Shown here piece by piece: positions 25,425 through 32,915 of a stretch of DNA of 52,990 nt. Origin of the DNA: JAMBLL01 sp964460075 (GTDB lineage: Bacteria > Actinomycetota > Acidimicrobiia > Spongiisociales > UBA5794); NCBI GenBank assembly GCA_964460075.1, contig CAYWPC010000016.1:1-52990 (forward strand). The letters run 5' to 3'. Position numbers and translations under genes: made by a program. Below the pieces are notes generated by a model. The model had not been told where the DNA came from. It made no database searches and saw nothing but the letters and a program-made list of their open reading frames with translations. Each line of letters opens with the position of its first letter. Positions within the stretch are counted from its first letter, which is position 1.

Positions 25425-26253
25425 TTAGTTGTTGTCCTCAGTGTCGTTCGTCGATGTAGATGCGGCAGCCTGGTCGTCTGCACCATCGTTCTCGTCATCG
25501 ATCGAGTCGGACTTGTTCGACTCGTCGTTGACATCGTCCTTCGAGTCGGACTTTACGGAGTCGTCCGCGTGGCTCTCATCCTTGGAGTCTGATTCCACGG
25601 AGTCGTCCGNNNNNNNNNNNNNNNNNNNNNNNNNNNNNNNNNNNNNNNNNNNNNNNNNNNNNNNNNNNNNNNNNNNNNNNNNNNNNNNNNNNNNNNNNNN
25701 NNNNNNNNNCCTTGGAGTCTGATTCCACGGAGTCGTCCGCGTGGCTCTCATCCTTGGAGTCTGATTCCACGGAGTCGTCCGCGTGGCTCTCATCCTTGGA
25801 GTCTGATTCCACGGAGTCGTCCGCGTGGCTCTCATCCTTGGAGTCTGATTCCACGGAGTCGTCCGCGTGGCTCTCATCCTTGGAGTCTGACTCGAGAGAA
25901 CCGTCATCGTTGACGTCGCCCTTCGAATCGGAATCTGCCTTCTCGTCGTCAGCAGCAAGCGTCGTGGAAGTCTCACTCTGGCTCACCTGGTCGTCGATCG
26001 TCGCATCCGGTGCGTCCACACCCTTGAGATCCACAGACGTGTCCGTGCTGTTGTCGACCGTGGGATCTGCCACTGCACTGCTATTGACGTCGGTCGTGGT
26101 AGTCGTCGTGACAACAGGTGTCGACGTGTCCTGATCGGTGGTCGTATCGGTCGATCCTGCGGCCATTGCGGCGATCGTCATGATCGGAACCAGCAGTGCG
26201 CCAGCGACCAAGGCCCAGAACCAACGTCCGCTCTTCATTCGTAGTGTCTCCAT
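25425..26253 (-). CDS. Secreted or membrane-anchored acidic Ser/Asp repeat protein (interrupted by assembly gap)
   Basis: The N-terminus has a hydrophobic signal or anchor (RWFWALVAGALLVPIMTIAAMAAG). A Thr/Ser/Asp-rich region follows, then 14-residue repeats DSKDESHADDSVES encoded by 42-bp tandem units. Four perfect units lie on the N-terminal side of the gap; one degenerate and one partial unit lie on the C-terminal side. The tail is acidic (DDVNDESNKSDSIDDENDGADD) and ends DTEDNN. There is no LPxTG motif, so it is secreted or held by its N-terminal helix. The repeats recall Ca2+-binding or spacer SD-repeats. The second of two adjacent ATGs (26253) has AAGGAG at five-base spacing. The apparent frameshift comes from the 100-N placeholder. 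It lies downstream of a two-component system. Confidence 0.7.
25539..25878. repeat. 42-bp tandem repeat array
   Basis: Perfect units lie at 25711-25752, 25753-25794, 25795-25836 and 25837-25878. A degenerate unit is at 25539-25580 and a partial one (29 bases) at 25581-25609, before the N run. The true copy number is unknown. Confidence 0.9.
25610..25709. other. Assembly gap (100 Ns) inside the repeat array
   Basis: Exactly 100 Ns, the conventional placeholder. In-phase continuation of the 42-bp repeat needs 12 + 42m bases, a multiple of three. The placeholder is not, so it creates a false frameshift. Confidence 0.95.
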
Positions 26254-26318
26254 CATTTCTCCTTAGTTTCAGACCAGCACCAGCTGGCGTTGATGGCTAT
26301 ACCAGAATGCGACAGACG

Positions 26319-26336
26319 TCGATAACCATGCGATAA
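26319..26336 (-). promoter_or_regulatory. Direct-repeat response-regulator site upstream of the repeat protein
   Basis: On the minus strand TTATCGC, four bases, TTATCGA: two 7-bp half-sites with an 11-bp period, the layout bound by OmpR/PhoB-family dimers. A TATAGC -10-like box follows 17 bp later (26301-26296), so the downstream half-site takes the place of the -35 box, as at PhoB-activated promoters. Confidence 0.5.
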
Positions 26337-26486
26337 GGCAAGGGAAAGCGAACTGAAAACGTCAGAAACGTTTTTGGACACCGATCGTGGCGACACCGGA
26401 GGCAGGCGTCGACGGTGAAAGTGGTGGGCTTCTGTTCGTGGCCGGTCGGGGAATCGGTGCCTGCGTGATCGTCCTGCGACAGGCCA

Positions 26487-27773
26487 CTACGACGAAAGAG
26501 GAAGCTGAACCACGATGCCGGCTCCTCCGAGAGCCTCCGACTCGCCGATCGCGAGAATTCCATTTGCGCCCTCTACCGACCGGCGAACAATGTCGAGGCC
26601 AAGACCTGTCGAGTTTCCACGAGAGGTACCACGAACCATGACAGAGGCATCGGTGAAGCCTGGTCCCGCATCCTCGACGGAGATGACGACACTGTCCGAC
26701 CCGACCTCGACTTGAACCCGGAACCGGGTGCCGTCGGGTGTGTGCGATAGGACATTCTCGAGCATGGCGTCAACCATCGCCTCGGCGTCTCCGTCTGGGA
26801 TTGCCACAGGTGCCGATCGACCATCGATGTCTACGTCGACCTCGCGGCCCTGCTCCTGGGCGAGTGGATGCCAGAACGCGACTCTGGCAGCAACAATCGC
26901 AGAGAGGTCACACCAAGACTCCGACTCTCGTCGGACCGGTCGCCTGGCCTCTCTGATGATGAAATCTGTCGTCCTCTGAAGTTCATCGAGATCGGCGTTG
27001 AGTCGATCCTTCTGCTGACCGTCATCCAAGCCATCGACGCTGAGCCTCGCAGCCGTCAGCGGGGTTCTCAGCCGATGGGCAAGATCAGCAGCGGACTCGC
27101 GCTCGTCCTGGAGCAGTCGGCCGATTCGATCAGCGAGTCGGTTGAGTTCGAGGCCGACCTCCTCGATCTCACGTGGGCCCGCCTGCTGCACACGAGCAGA
27201 GAGGTCGCCATGGCCGAGCATGCGAGCAACGGCCGAGAGTTGCTTCACCGGCTGCACCATCGATCGGCCTAGCCGATCGGCAACCCACACAGCGATCACA
27301 ACGAGGGCTGCGCCCAACAGAGCAAGCGTGAACCAACTCCTCCGAACGCCCGCGACCATCGCTTCATCGGTAACAAAGACCCTAACAACGGCAGCGGACC
27401 CGTCCGATTGGATTACCGGTATGTACACAGCGTCCCCTCCGCCCACGGGCGCGATAAAGGAGCTACCAGCCAAGGCAAGTGACAGATCTTCACCTTCGGG
27501 AACGTCGAGACCGAGAACGGTCCCGTCAGGAAAAATCACCGACCCGCTAACCGACGCGATACGGTCCTCGCCAATGATGTCGGCGGCCTTTGAGAGATTC
27601 TCCTCGACGGTGAGTACCGACAGCACCCTCGCGAGGCTCTCCGCATCGCGTTCGGCAGACGAAATGGCGCCGTCACGCGCCAAGTCGCTCACGAGGATGA
27701 ACAGGGGAACCAAGAATGCGAGAACGACCATTGCGGTGATAGCACCGGACAACAGAATGAGTCGTCGTCTCAC
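26487..27773 (-). CDS. Sensor histidine kinase
   Basis: Membrane sensor kinase of 428 residues. TM1 is near 7-29, followed by an extracytoplasmic sensor region of about 115 residues with no recognised fold, then TM2 near 147-165 and a HAMP linker. The HisKA helix has the phospho-acceptor His233 in ADLAHRLRTPLTAARLSVD. The ATP domain has the N-box DAMLENVLSHTPDG, G1 VEDAGPGFTD and G2 GNSTGLGLDIVRRSVEG. Translation starts at a GTG that overlaps the regulator's TGA (GTGA). It partners the response regulator encoded just upstream. The signal is unknown; neighbouring genes suggest an envelope or ionic cue. Confidence 0.92.
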   Translation of the reverse strand: MRRRLILLSGAITAMVVLAFLVPLFILVSDLARDGAISSAERDAESLARVLSVLTVEENLSKAADIIGEDRIASVSGSVIFPDGTVLGLDVPEGEDLSLALAGSSFIAPVGGGDAVYIPVIQSDGSAAVVRVFVTDEAMVAGVRRSWFTLALLGAALVVIAVWVADRLGRSMVQPVKQLSAVARMLGHGDLSARVQQAGPREIEEVGLELNRLADRIGRLLQDERESAADLAHRLRTPLTAARLSVDGLDDGQQKDRLNADLDELQRTTDFIIREARRPVRRESESWCDLSAIVAARVAFWHPLAQEQGREVDVDIDGRSAPVAIPDGDAEAMVDAMLENVLSHTPDGTRFRVQVEVGSDSVVISVEDAGPGFTDASVMVRGTSRGNSTGLGLDIVRRSVEGANGILAIGESEALGGAGIVVQLPLSS

Positions 27774-28453
27774 TGTGTCGGATCGACGAGACGGACACCG
27801 ACCCCGCGCCGCGTGTGCAGGTACTTCGGCTCAGCAGCCGACTCACCGAGCTCTTTGCGCAACCACGAGATGTGGACGTCCACTGTCTTGTCTGCACCTC
27901 CGTATGGCTGACGCCATACCTCAGCGAGGAGCTCCCGCTTGCCCACCAATCTTCCAGGACGGCTCGCCAAGTATGCAAGAAGATCAAATGCACGGGCAGT
28001 GAGATCGAGGTTGCGCCCTTCGAGCGTTGCCTCATGTGCAGCGAGATCCAAGAAGAGAGCGCCCACGGTTATGGTGTCGTCCTCGCTGACGTCGCCACCT
28101 CGACGCAGGACGGCACGGATCCGAGCTGCGAGATGATCGGCCGAATATGGCTTGATGACGTAATCGTCGGCTCCGGCATCCAGCACGCTGATGATCTCTG
28201 CTTCATCGTCGCGTGCTGTCGCGACGACAACCGGCACCCGGCTCACGGCCCGAATCATCCTCAGCGCCTCAGCTCCGTCGAGGTCCGGCAACCCGAGATC
28301 GAGCACTACGACATCGAAACTGCCTGACACCGCCCGCTCAATACCCTCGATCGCGCGAGCCACCGTCTCTATGTCGTGACCTCGCTCGGAGAGTCTTGTC
28401 GCAAGCGACTCGCGAATGCGTTGATCGTCTTCGATGATGAGTATGGATGGCAT
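27770..28453 (-). CDS. OmpR/PhoB-family response regulator
   Basis: A 227-residue DNA-binding regulator. The receiver domain has acidic residues IIEDDQ, phospho-acceptor Asp52 in VVLDLGLPDLDG and Lys101 in DYVIKPYS. The C-terminal winged helix has LTARAFDLLAYLASRPGRLVGKRELL and the recognition-helix segment TVDVHISWLRKEL, ending with the YLHTRRGVGVRL wing. The ATG at 28453 is chosen because the receiver begins MPSILIIEDD. An upstream in-frame start would add only six residues. It is first gene of a two-gene operon with the kinase. It probably binds TTA-(A/T)-C direct repeats found upstream of both neighbouring secreted-protein genes. Confidence 0.92.
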   Translation of the reverse strand: MPSILIIEDDQRIRESLATRLSERGHDIETVARAIEGIERAVSGSFDVVVLDLGLPDLDGAEALRMIRAVSRVPVVVATARDDEAEIISVLDAGADDYVIKPYSADHLAARIRAVLRRGGDVSEDDTITVGALFLDLAAHEATLEGRNLDLTARAFDLLAYLASRPGRLVGKRELLAEVWRQPYGGADKTVDVHISWLRKELGESAAEPKYLHTRRGVGVRLVDPTQ

Positions 28454-28467
28454 GTAACAACACGATA
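28454..28467 (-). promoter_or_regulatory. -10 box of the two-component operon
   Basis: TATCGT (28467-28462 on the minus strand) lies eight bases before the ATG at 28453, giving an mRNA with at most a base or two of leader. Confidence 0.4.
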
Positions 28468-28516
28468 CCAATACGAGCCGCCGGACCCGCGCTGTTAGTG
28501 ATCCGATGACCGCTGA

Positions 28517-28534
28517 TTAACCCTGCGTTATCCC
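28517..28534 (+). promoter_or_regulatory. Direct-repeat response-regulator site upstream of the Thr-rich secreted protein
   Basis: TTAACCC, TGCG, TTATCCC: two 7-bp half-sites with an 11-bp period in the divergent promoter region between the response regulator and the secreted protein. It shares the TTA-(A/T)-C core with the site at 26319-26336. Confidence 0.5.
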
Positions 28535-28565
28535 AATTGCCGCTGATGTGCGCCAGACTGTCAGC

Positions 28566-29198
28566 ATGAAGCGAATCGCAGGCACCGCAGCTGCATGGAC
28601 TGCAGCAACACTCCTCGCCGTCACCGTGGCAGCAGCTGCAGTTGGCAGCGTGAGAAGCGATGTGACCAACGCCCCAACCGTTCTTGGTGCGCCGGCCGTG
28701 CAGGCGATCGACGGAGACTCGCCAGATGTGGTGCTCGATGCTGGAGGGCCTGTGGGCCCTGACACACCAACATCCACGTCGAGCATTGTCGTACCGATCG
28801 ATGAGCCATCGGAGGCCGCAACACCGGCCGAGGTCGTCGAGGCCAATGCCAGCACGACGACGACGCTACCGCACGACCACGAGTCGAACGCTTCGACGAC
28901 GTCGACAACCACGACAACGGCGGTTCCCGACACCACGACCACGACCACGACCTATCCCAGCTACACGAAGACCTACGACGTCGAGGACGCGGGCAGCGTC
29001 ACCATCAGAGTGTCTGGTGACTCGGTCACCTTCGCCGGTGCATGGCTGCAGAAAGGTTGGACGTTCAAGCTCAAGGATGGCGGACCTGAACAGGTCGAGG
29101 TCCGATTCGAGAACAACGACGACGACAAAGAACAGATCGTCTTCAAAGCCAAGATCGAGGCAGGCGAACTCAAGGTTTCGACCTCCGAGAGCGACTGA
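28566..29198 (+). CDS. Secreted Thr-rich protein with C-terminal beta domain, unknown function
   Basis: A 210-residue exported protein. The signal sequence is MKRIAGTAAAWTAATLLAVTVAAAAVGS. A Pro/Thr/Ser-rich linker follows with long Thr runs (about residues 90-130). A compact domain of about 75 residues comes last (TYDVEDAGSVTIRVSGDSVTFAGAWLQKGW..FENNDDDKEQIVFKAKIEAGELKVS) and looks all-beta. The ATG at 28566 is preferred over a GTG at 28548 because the signal peptide starts there. It is divergent from the two-component operon and has a candidate regulator site 32-49 bases upstream. I do not recognise the C-terminal domain. Confidence 0.72.
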   Translation: MKRIAGTAAAWTAATLLAVTVAAAAVGSVRSDVTNAPTVLGAPAVQAIDGDSPDVVLDAGGPVGPDTPTSTSSIVVPIDEPSEAATPAEVVEANASTTTTLPHDHESNASTTSTTTTTAVPDTTTTTTTYPSYTKTYDVEDAGSVTIRVSGDSVTFAGAWLQKGWTFKLKDGGPEQVEVRFENNDDDKEQIVFKAKIEAGELKVSTSESD

Positions 29199-29272
29199 CG
29201 CCTCACCCGCGTGCCACCAACCGTACAGAGATCGGCCCCGTCAGTCTCGCTGAGTGACAAGACGAGCGATGC

Positions 29273-29788
29273 TCACCCCTCTGCCGGTGCGTCAGCGGGA
29301 CGGGACAGAAGGCTCATAACGCCACCAATGGCAACGAGCACTCCGGCAAGACTCCACAGATACCAGCCAAAACCAATCGAGACCGTGAAGGCGTCTGGGA
29401 TCAACCCGCCCTGGGCTGCCTGTGCGAAGCCTGCTTGAAGCGTGTCAGCTCGGTCGCCAGCGCCAAGCGTGGAGAACACGGCAATCAGGAGCATCAACAC
29501 ACCGAACGTCGAAGCCGAGAGGCCATAGATCCGCTTCATCGAATCACCAAGTGGGGGGATCAGAGCGATCGCAAGAGATCCCAGTGCAAGCAACGCGAAC
29601 ACGATCGCAGCCCAAGCTGTGTCGTTGTACAGCGCCGTCCACGTGTTGTCGAAACCCGACGGGAACGCAGGATCTGCTTGGTTCAAAGCCGGCAGCACGA
29701 CATCGCCGGCCGAGGTCGCTGACTTGAGAACGAACCCGACTGCTCCAACGACGACTCCAAGCAACGCAAGAATGCGTCCAATATGCAT
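29273..29788 (-). CDS. Four-helix membrane protein of unknown function
   Basis: The 171-residue protein has four hydrophobic stretches near residues 5-25, 57-80, 92-110 and 143-163. A polar extracytoplasmic loop of about 30 residues (VLPALNQADPAFPSGFDNTW) follows helix 1. AAGGAG with four-base spacing precedes the ATG. There are no catalytic motifs. It converges with the Thr-rich secreted protein and sits downstream of the peptidase-like gene on the same strand. Confidence 0.65.
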   Translation of the reverse strand: MHIGRILALLGVVVGAVGFVLKSATSAGDVVLPALNQADPAFPSGFDNTWTALYNDTAWAAIVFALLALGSLAIALIPPLGDSMKRIYGLSASTFGVLMLLIAVFSTLGAGDRADTLQAGFAQAAQGGLIPDAFTVSIGFGWYLWSLAGVLVAIGGVMSLLSRPADAPAEG

Positions 29789-29881
29789 AGGTCTCCTTTT
29801 CCTCGCACATCGAAGTGTAGGAATCGCGACAGATCGGATTCAAGTAGCACGGTGCGCTGAGGGTTGTCGGAACGCCAACGC

Positions 29882-30367
29882 TCAGCATCCTGTGACCGAC
29901 GAGATGGCCGCGGCTGCATCATCGAAGCGGGCAACCCACACCTTGCCATGGGCAGGCGTCCCTGATCGATCGAGGCAGAACACTAGATGATGCCCCAACT
30001 CGTGTGCGATCGTCATGAGCGTCGTACGTCTTCCGAGACGGATCGCACCGCTCGCGGGAACAGGGCCCCAACCCGACGATTCACGCCGTGCAACCTCGTG
30101 CTCACCCAACAGATCTACCCAAGCAGATCGGGGCCGCTCAGTTGCGCCGGTGTACATCGACCTTCGACGGTGAAACTTGATCGTCGGAGGGTTGACACCG
30201 AGCAATTCACAACTCAACTCGATGATGGTTCGCGCCTCAACATCGTCGACTATCAACATGTCGAGTTGCTCGAGCAGCAAGACGTCTCGCGAGAACTTCC
30301 GCACCCGGGCATCGTGTCGACGAACAGGCCCACTGCGTCCGAGGCCAGGCGTTGCTGTTGATCGCAT
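29882..30367 (-). CDS. Small HExxH (SprT-like) metallopeptidase-like protein
   Basis: The 161-residue protein has the zinc motif TIAHELGHHLVF followed about 20 residues later by AHGKVWVARFDDAA, where a third His ligand would sit in SprT-like proteins. The N-terminal half (VDDVEARTIIELSCELLGVNPPTIKFHRRR) also resembles the SprT-like lead-in. There is no signal peptide, so it is cytoplasmic. The ATG at 30367 is chosen because TAGGTT lies exactly six bases upstream. A GTG at 30373 would add two residues. The substrate is unknown. Confidence 0.68.
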   Translation of the reverse strand: MRSTATPGLGRSGPVRRHDARVRKFSRDVLLLEQLDMLIVDDVEARTIIELSCELLGVNPPTIKFHRRRSMYTGATERPRSAWVDLLGEHEVARRESSGWGPVPASGAIRLGRRTTLMTIAHELGHHLVFCLDRSGTPAHGKVWVARFDDAAAAISSVTGC

Positions 30368-30379
30368 GCACACAACCTA
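30368..30379 (-). promoter_or_regulatory. Leaderless-type promoter of the SprT-like gene
   Basis: TAGGTT (30379-30374 on the minus strand), six bases, then ATG at 30367. Confidence 0.55.
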
Positions 30380-30499
30380 TCGGACGCCTCTGACATCCGT
30401 ATCGAGCGGTGCTCACCGACGTATGACGAGCCAGCTCTCCTCCCCTGGCTGCAAGGCATCACCGACCTGTAAGACTGATGGCTCGCACATGGAGGCAAT

Positions 30500-31399
30500 A
30501 TGGAGTCGAAACGAGGTATCTGGTACGCCATCGGCGCGTACGCCGCGTGGGGACTCTCACCACTGTTCTGGAACCTTGTGCCATCCATAGGAGCCGTCGA
30601 CCTCCTTCTCAATCGGGTGGTGTGGTCCGTTCCGATGCTCATCGTGGTGCTCATCGCTACAGGGAAGTTGCGGACGGTCGTGGCGCACTACTCGTCATGG
30701 AAATCGAGACTCCTCACCGTGTCGGCAGCGGCGCTTATCGCCACCAACTGGGCGCTATTCCTCTGGTCCGTCACCAACAACAGGCTCGTGGAGGTGTCAC
30801 TCGGGTACTTCATCAACCCACTGGTATCGGTTGCGTTAGGCGTGGTAATTCTCGGTGAGAGGTTGCGGATGCTGCAGTGGGTAGCTGTGGCGATCGCGAC
30901 TGCCGGTGTGATAGGCATGACCGTCCGTGTTGGTGCAGTGCCGTGGATCTCACTGATTCTCGCGTTCTCGTTTGGAACCTATGGACTTCTGAAGAAGCGC
31001 CAGGAAACCCCTCCTCCGGTCGTCTCTCTTCTGGGTGAGTCGACGTTGCTGGCGTCGCCTGCGCTATTCGCGATGATCTTCATCTGGAATCCCTCCGGGC
31101 CCAGGTTTGGAGACTCTCTCGGAGTCAGCGCGTTCCTGGTCGCGACCGGCTTGATGACCGTGGTACCGCTGCTGCTCTTCGGGGCTGCCGCGAAGCGAAT
31201 TCCGCTGTCGACTGTGGGGTTGCTCCAGTACATTGCGCCAACTATCCAGTTCGGACTCGGTGTGTTCCTCTACGGCGAGGAGCTAACGCAGGACAAGATG
31301 ATCGGGTTCGTAATCGTGTGGGTGGCACTGATCTTGTACTCGTTCGACAGCTTCCGGGCGATACATTCGTCACCGATCGCGGCCCAACGCGCTGCGTAA
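30500..31399 (+). CDS. rarD: EamA-family transporter RarD
   Basis: The 299-residue membrane protein has ten predicted helices made of two EamA repeats. RarD hallmarks are the start KRGIWYAIGAYAAWGLSPLFW, the segment ATNWALFLWSVTNNRLVEVSLGYFINPLVSVALG, and GLLQYIAPTIQFGLGVFLYGE in the second half. RarD belongs to the drug/metabolite transporter superfamily; its substrate is not established. GGAGG with four-base spacing precedes the ATG. It is divergent from the SprT-like gene. Confidence 0.9.
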   Translation: MESKRGIWYAIGAYAAWGLSPLFWNLVPSIGAVDLLLNRVVWSVPMLIVVLIATGKLRTVVAHYSSWKSRLLTVSAAALIATNWALFLWSVTNNRLVEVSLGYFINPLVSVALGVVILGERLRMLQWVAVAIATAGVIGMTVRVGAVPWISLILAFSFGTYGLLKKRQETPPPVVSLLGESTLLASPALFAMIFIWNPSGPRFGDSLGVSAFLVATGLMTVVPLLLFGAAAKRIPLSTVGLLQYIAPTIQFGLGVFLYGEELTQDKMIGFVIVWVALILYSFDSFRAIHSSPIAAQRAA

Positions 31400-31497
31400 G
31401 GTGTGGCCGTTACCTCGTCATCGGCCATTGCAAGAGCACTATCGCCAGCGAACAGCCGTGCACACCACAGGCGCACAACGGACATGCACGTCTCGTC

Positions 31498-31800
31498 CTA
31501 CGTAGACACTTCGCCCACGGTGTCCGCACCTACCTCCAGCTCGTGCTGCACTAGGCCTTCGCCATCCCCCGCTGTACCATCAGCTCCGTTGGGGGACCTT
31601 CGAAGACCAGCAATCACGGCGTCCTGAATGCTCTTGAGTTGATCCCCTCCGACCTTGCTCGAGAGCTTGGCGGCAAGAAAATCCCTGATCTCGTCGTCTG
31701 ACATGTTCGATAGCTTCTTGTTGGATACGAACGATGCAACAACAGATGCCACGACGCCGACGAGTGCTACCAAGAAAACGATCTTGACAAGTTTCTTCAT
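31498..31800 (-). CDS. Small single-pass membrane protein
   Basis: The 100-residue protein has an N-terminal membrane helix (KKLVKIVFLVALVGVVASVVASFV). A polar tail of about 75 residues has a helical segment KKLSNMSDDEIRDFLAAKLSSKVGGDQLKSIQDAVIAGL and an acidic end. GAGGAG five bases before the ATG at 31800 fixes the start; the longer upstream frame lacks support. There is no recognised domain. It converges with rarD. Confidence 0.62.
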   Translation of the reverse strand: MKKLVKIVFLVALVGVVASVVASFVSNKKLSNMSDDEIRDFLAAKLSSKVGGDQLKSIQDAVIAGLRRSPNGADGTAGDGEGLVQHELEVGADTVGEVST

Positions 31801-31947
31801 CGACACTCCTCTGTCTTTGACAACGCTACCGCGCTCGGAACACCGATGAACCGCCGCTCGTGTCTGGGCCTTCAACACCGCTGGCACCGATCAGAAGCCA
31901 CGGAACACGTTCGAGACTCCTCGCAGCCGAATGCTCGCGGTCGATGC

Positions 31948-32826
31948 CTAGTCCCCGCCGCCGCCGGCGAGCCACTGGATAAAGGCTGCAGCGGCGTCCG
32001 CCTCAGCATCGGAGACCTCATCGAGAGTCGCCCGGTACTTGGCAACGGCGACATCAAGGTCAGCGCGCGTCCAAGGTCCGAACGACGTTCCAGCTGCGGC
32101 AAGAGCAACCGCTGCGTCCTCGACGGTAAACCGGCCGGCCGTCACCTCACGCCCGACCACGAGACCTGCAAGGCTCTTCCCATTCACCTCGATGGCCATC
32201 AACCGTTGAATGTCATCGAGATCACGCACACCACCCGCAGCAATGACCGGTTCATCGACGATCCCGACCGCCATCGTCAGCGCCTCGATATTTGGTGGGT
32301 CGACGAGCGCGTCCCTGCCGACCTCTGAGATCATGAAACCCGCGGCTCCCGCCGAGGAGAGGTGGATCAAGGTGTCCTCGAGATACTCGCCTGAATGCTC
32401 GGTCCATCCCTTGGTGACGATTTCCAGATTGGAGTACACGTCGAGAGAGACAACGATTCGTCGCGGGTACTTCCTGTTGAGCTCCCAGAAGAGCACCTGG
32501 TCGATCATCGGCAGCGTGCCGGTGACGACACGCCATGCGCCCATGCCGAGCACCTTCGCGATCTCAGCTTCCGACCGAATACCTCCACCTACCTGGACGG
32601 GTACATCAACAGCTCTGATGATGTCACCGATCAGTGCCCGGTTCTTGTAGTCGCCGTAGGCTGCCGCATCGAGATCGACGATGTGCAGGCGATCGGCCCC
32701 TTTCGACACCCAGCCCTTTGCTCTGTTGACCGGATCGTCATCGAGGGAGATGACCTCCGAAATGTCTCCGTGGGGGAGACGGACGGCTCTTCCGTCGAGA
32801 ATGTTGACACGTGCATAGAGTTCCAT
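31948..32826 (-). CDS. HisA-like TIM-barrel protein with altered active site
   Basis: The 292-residue protein has the HisA/HisF barrel pattern: ILDGRAVRLPHGD, ADRLHIVDLDAAAYGD, VPVQVGGGIRSEAEI, VVTGTLPM, VVSLDVYSN, GFMISEVGRD and PVIAAGGVRDLDDI, both half-barrel phosphate sites included. The catalytic base of HisA (Asp in IPAIDL.DGK) aligns with Asn here (YARVNILDGR). There is also a C-terminal helical extension of about 45 residues beyond normal HisA (about 245). It is not in a his operon; it is divergent from a metal-type ABC ATPase. It may still be a histidine-pathway isomerase or have a new sugar-phosphate function. The fold is certain, the reaction is not. Confidence 0.75.
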   Translation of the reverse strand: MELYARVNILDGRAVRLPHGDISEVISLDDDPVNRAKGWVSKGADRLHIVDLDAAAYGDYKNRALIGDIIRAVDVPVQVGGGIRSEAEIAKVLGMGAWRVVTGTLPMIDQVLFWELNRKYPRRIVVSLDVYSNLEIVTKGWTEHSGEYLEDTLIHLSSAGAAGFMISEVGRDALVDPPNIEALTMAVGIVDEPVIAAGGVRDLDDIQRLMAIEVNGKSLAGLVVGREVTAGRFTVEDAAVALAAAGTSFGPWTRADLDVAVAKYRATLDEVSDAEADAAAAFIQWLAGGGGD

Positions 32827-32838
32827 CTGACCAACATA
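32827..32838 (-). promoter_or_regulatory. Leaderless-type promoter of the HisA-like gene
   Basis: TATGTT (32838-32833 on the minus strand), six bases, then ATG at 32826. It confirms this start over the 18-codon upstream extension. Confidence 0.6.
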
Positions 32839-32902
32839 CAGTGAGAAACGGACTTGTGGGACGACGAACACCCTTGTCACCTGCCACAGTCGGTTACCTG
32901 TC

Positions 32903-32915
32903 TACTGTGCACCAC
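32903..32915 (+). promoter_or_regulatory. Leaderless-type promoter of the metal-type ABC ATPase
   Basis: TACTGT at 32903-32908, seven bases, ATG at 32916. Confidence 0.5.

Noticed and set aside
25539..25878. CRISPR-like array
   Set aside because: The 42-bp units are contiguous with no variable spacers and encode a regular 14-residue protein repeat.
25425..25976. Treating the repeat gene as a frameshifted pseudogene
   Set aside because: The frame change occurs only across the 100-N placeholder. The repeat phase shows the real gap length keeps the frame.
25712..26134. Plus-strand Ser-rich open frame of 140 codons
   Set aside because: It is the antisense shadow of the 42-bp repeats. The minus-strand reading has a signal sequence, a Shine-Dalgarno and a terminator.
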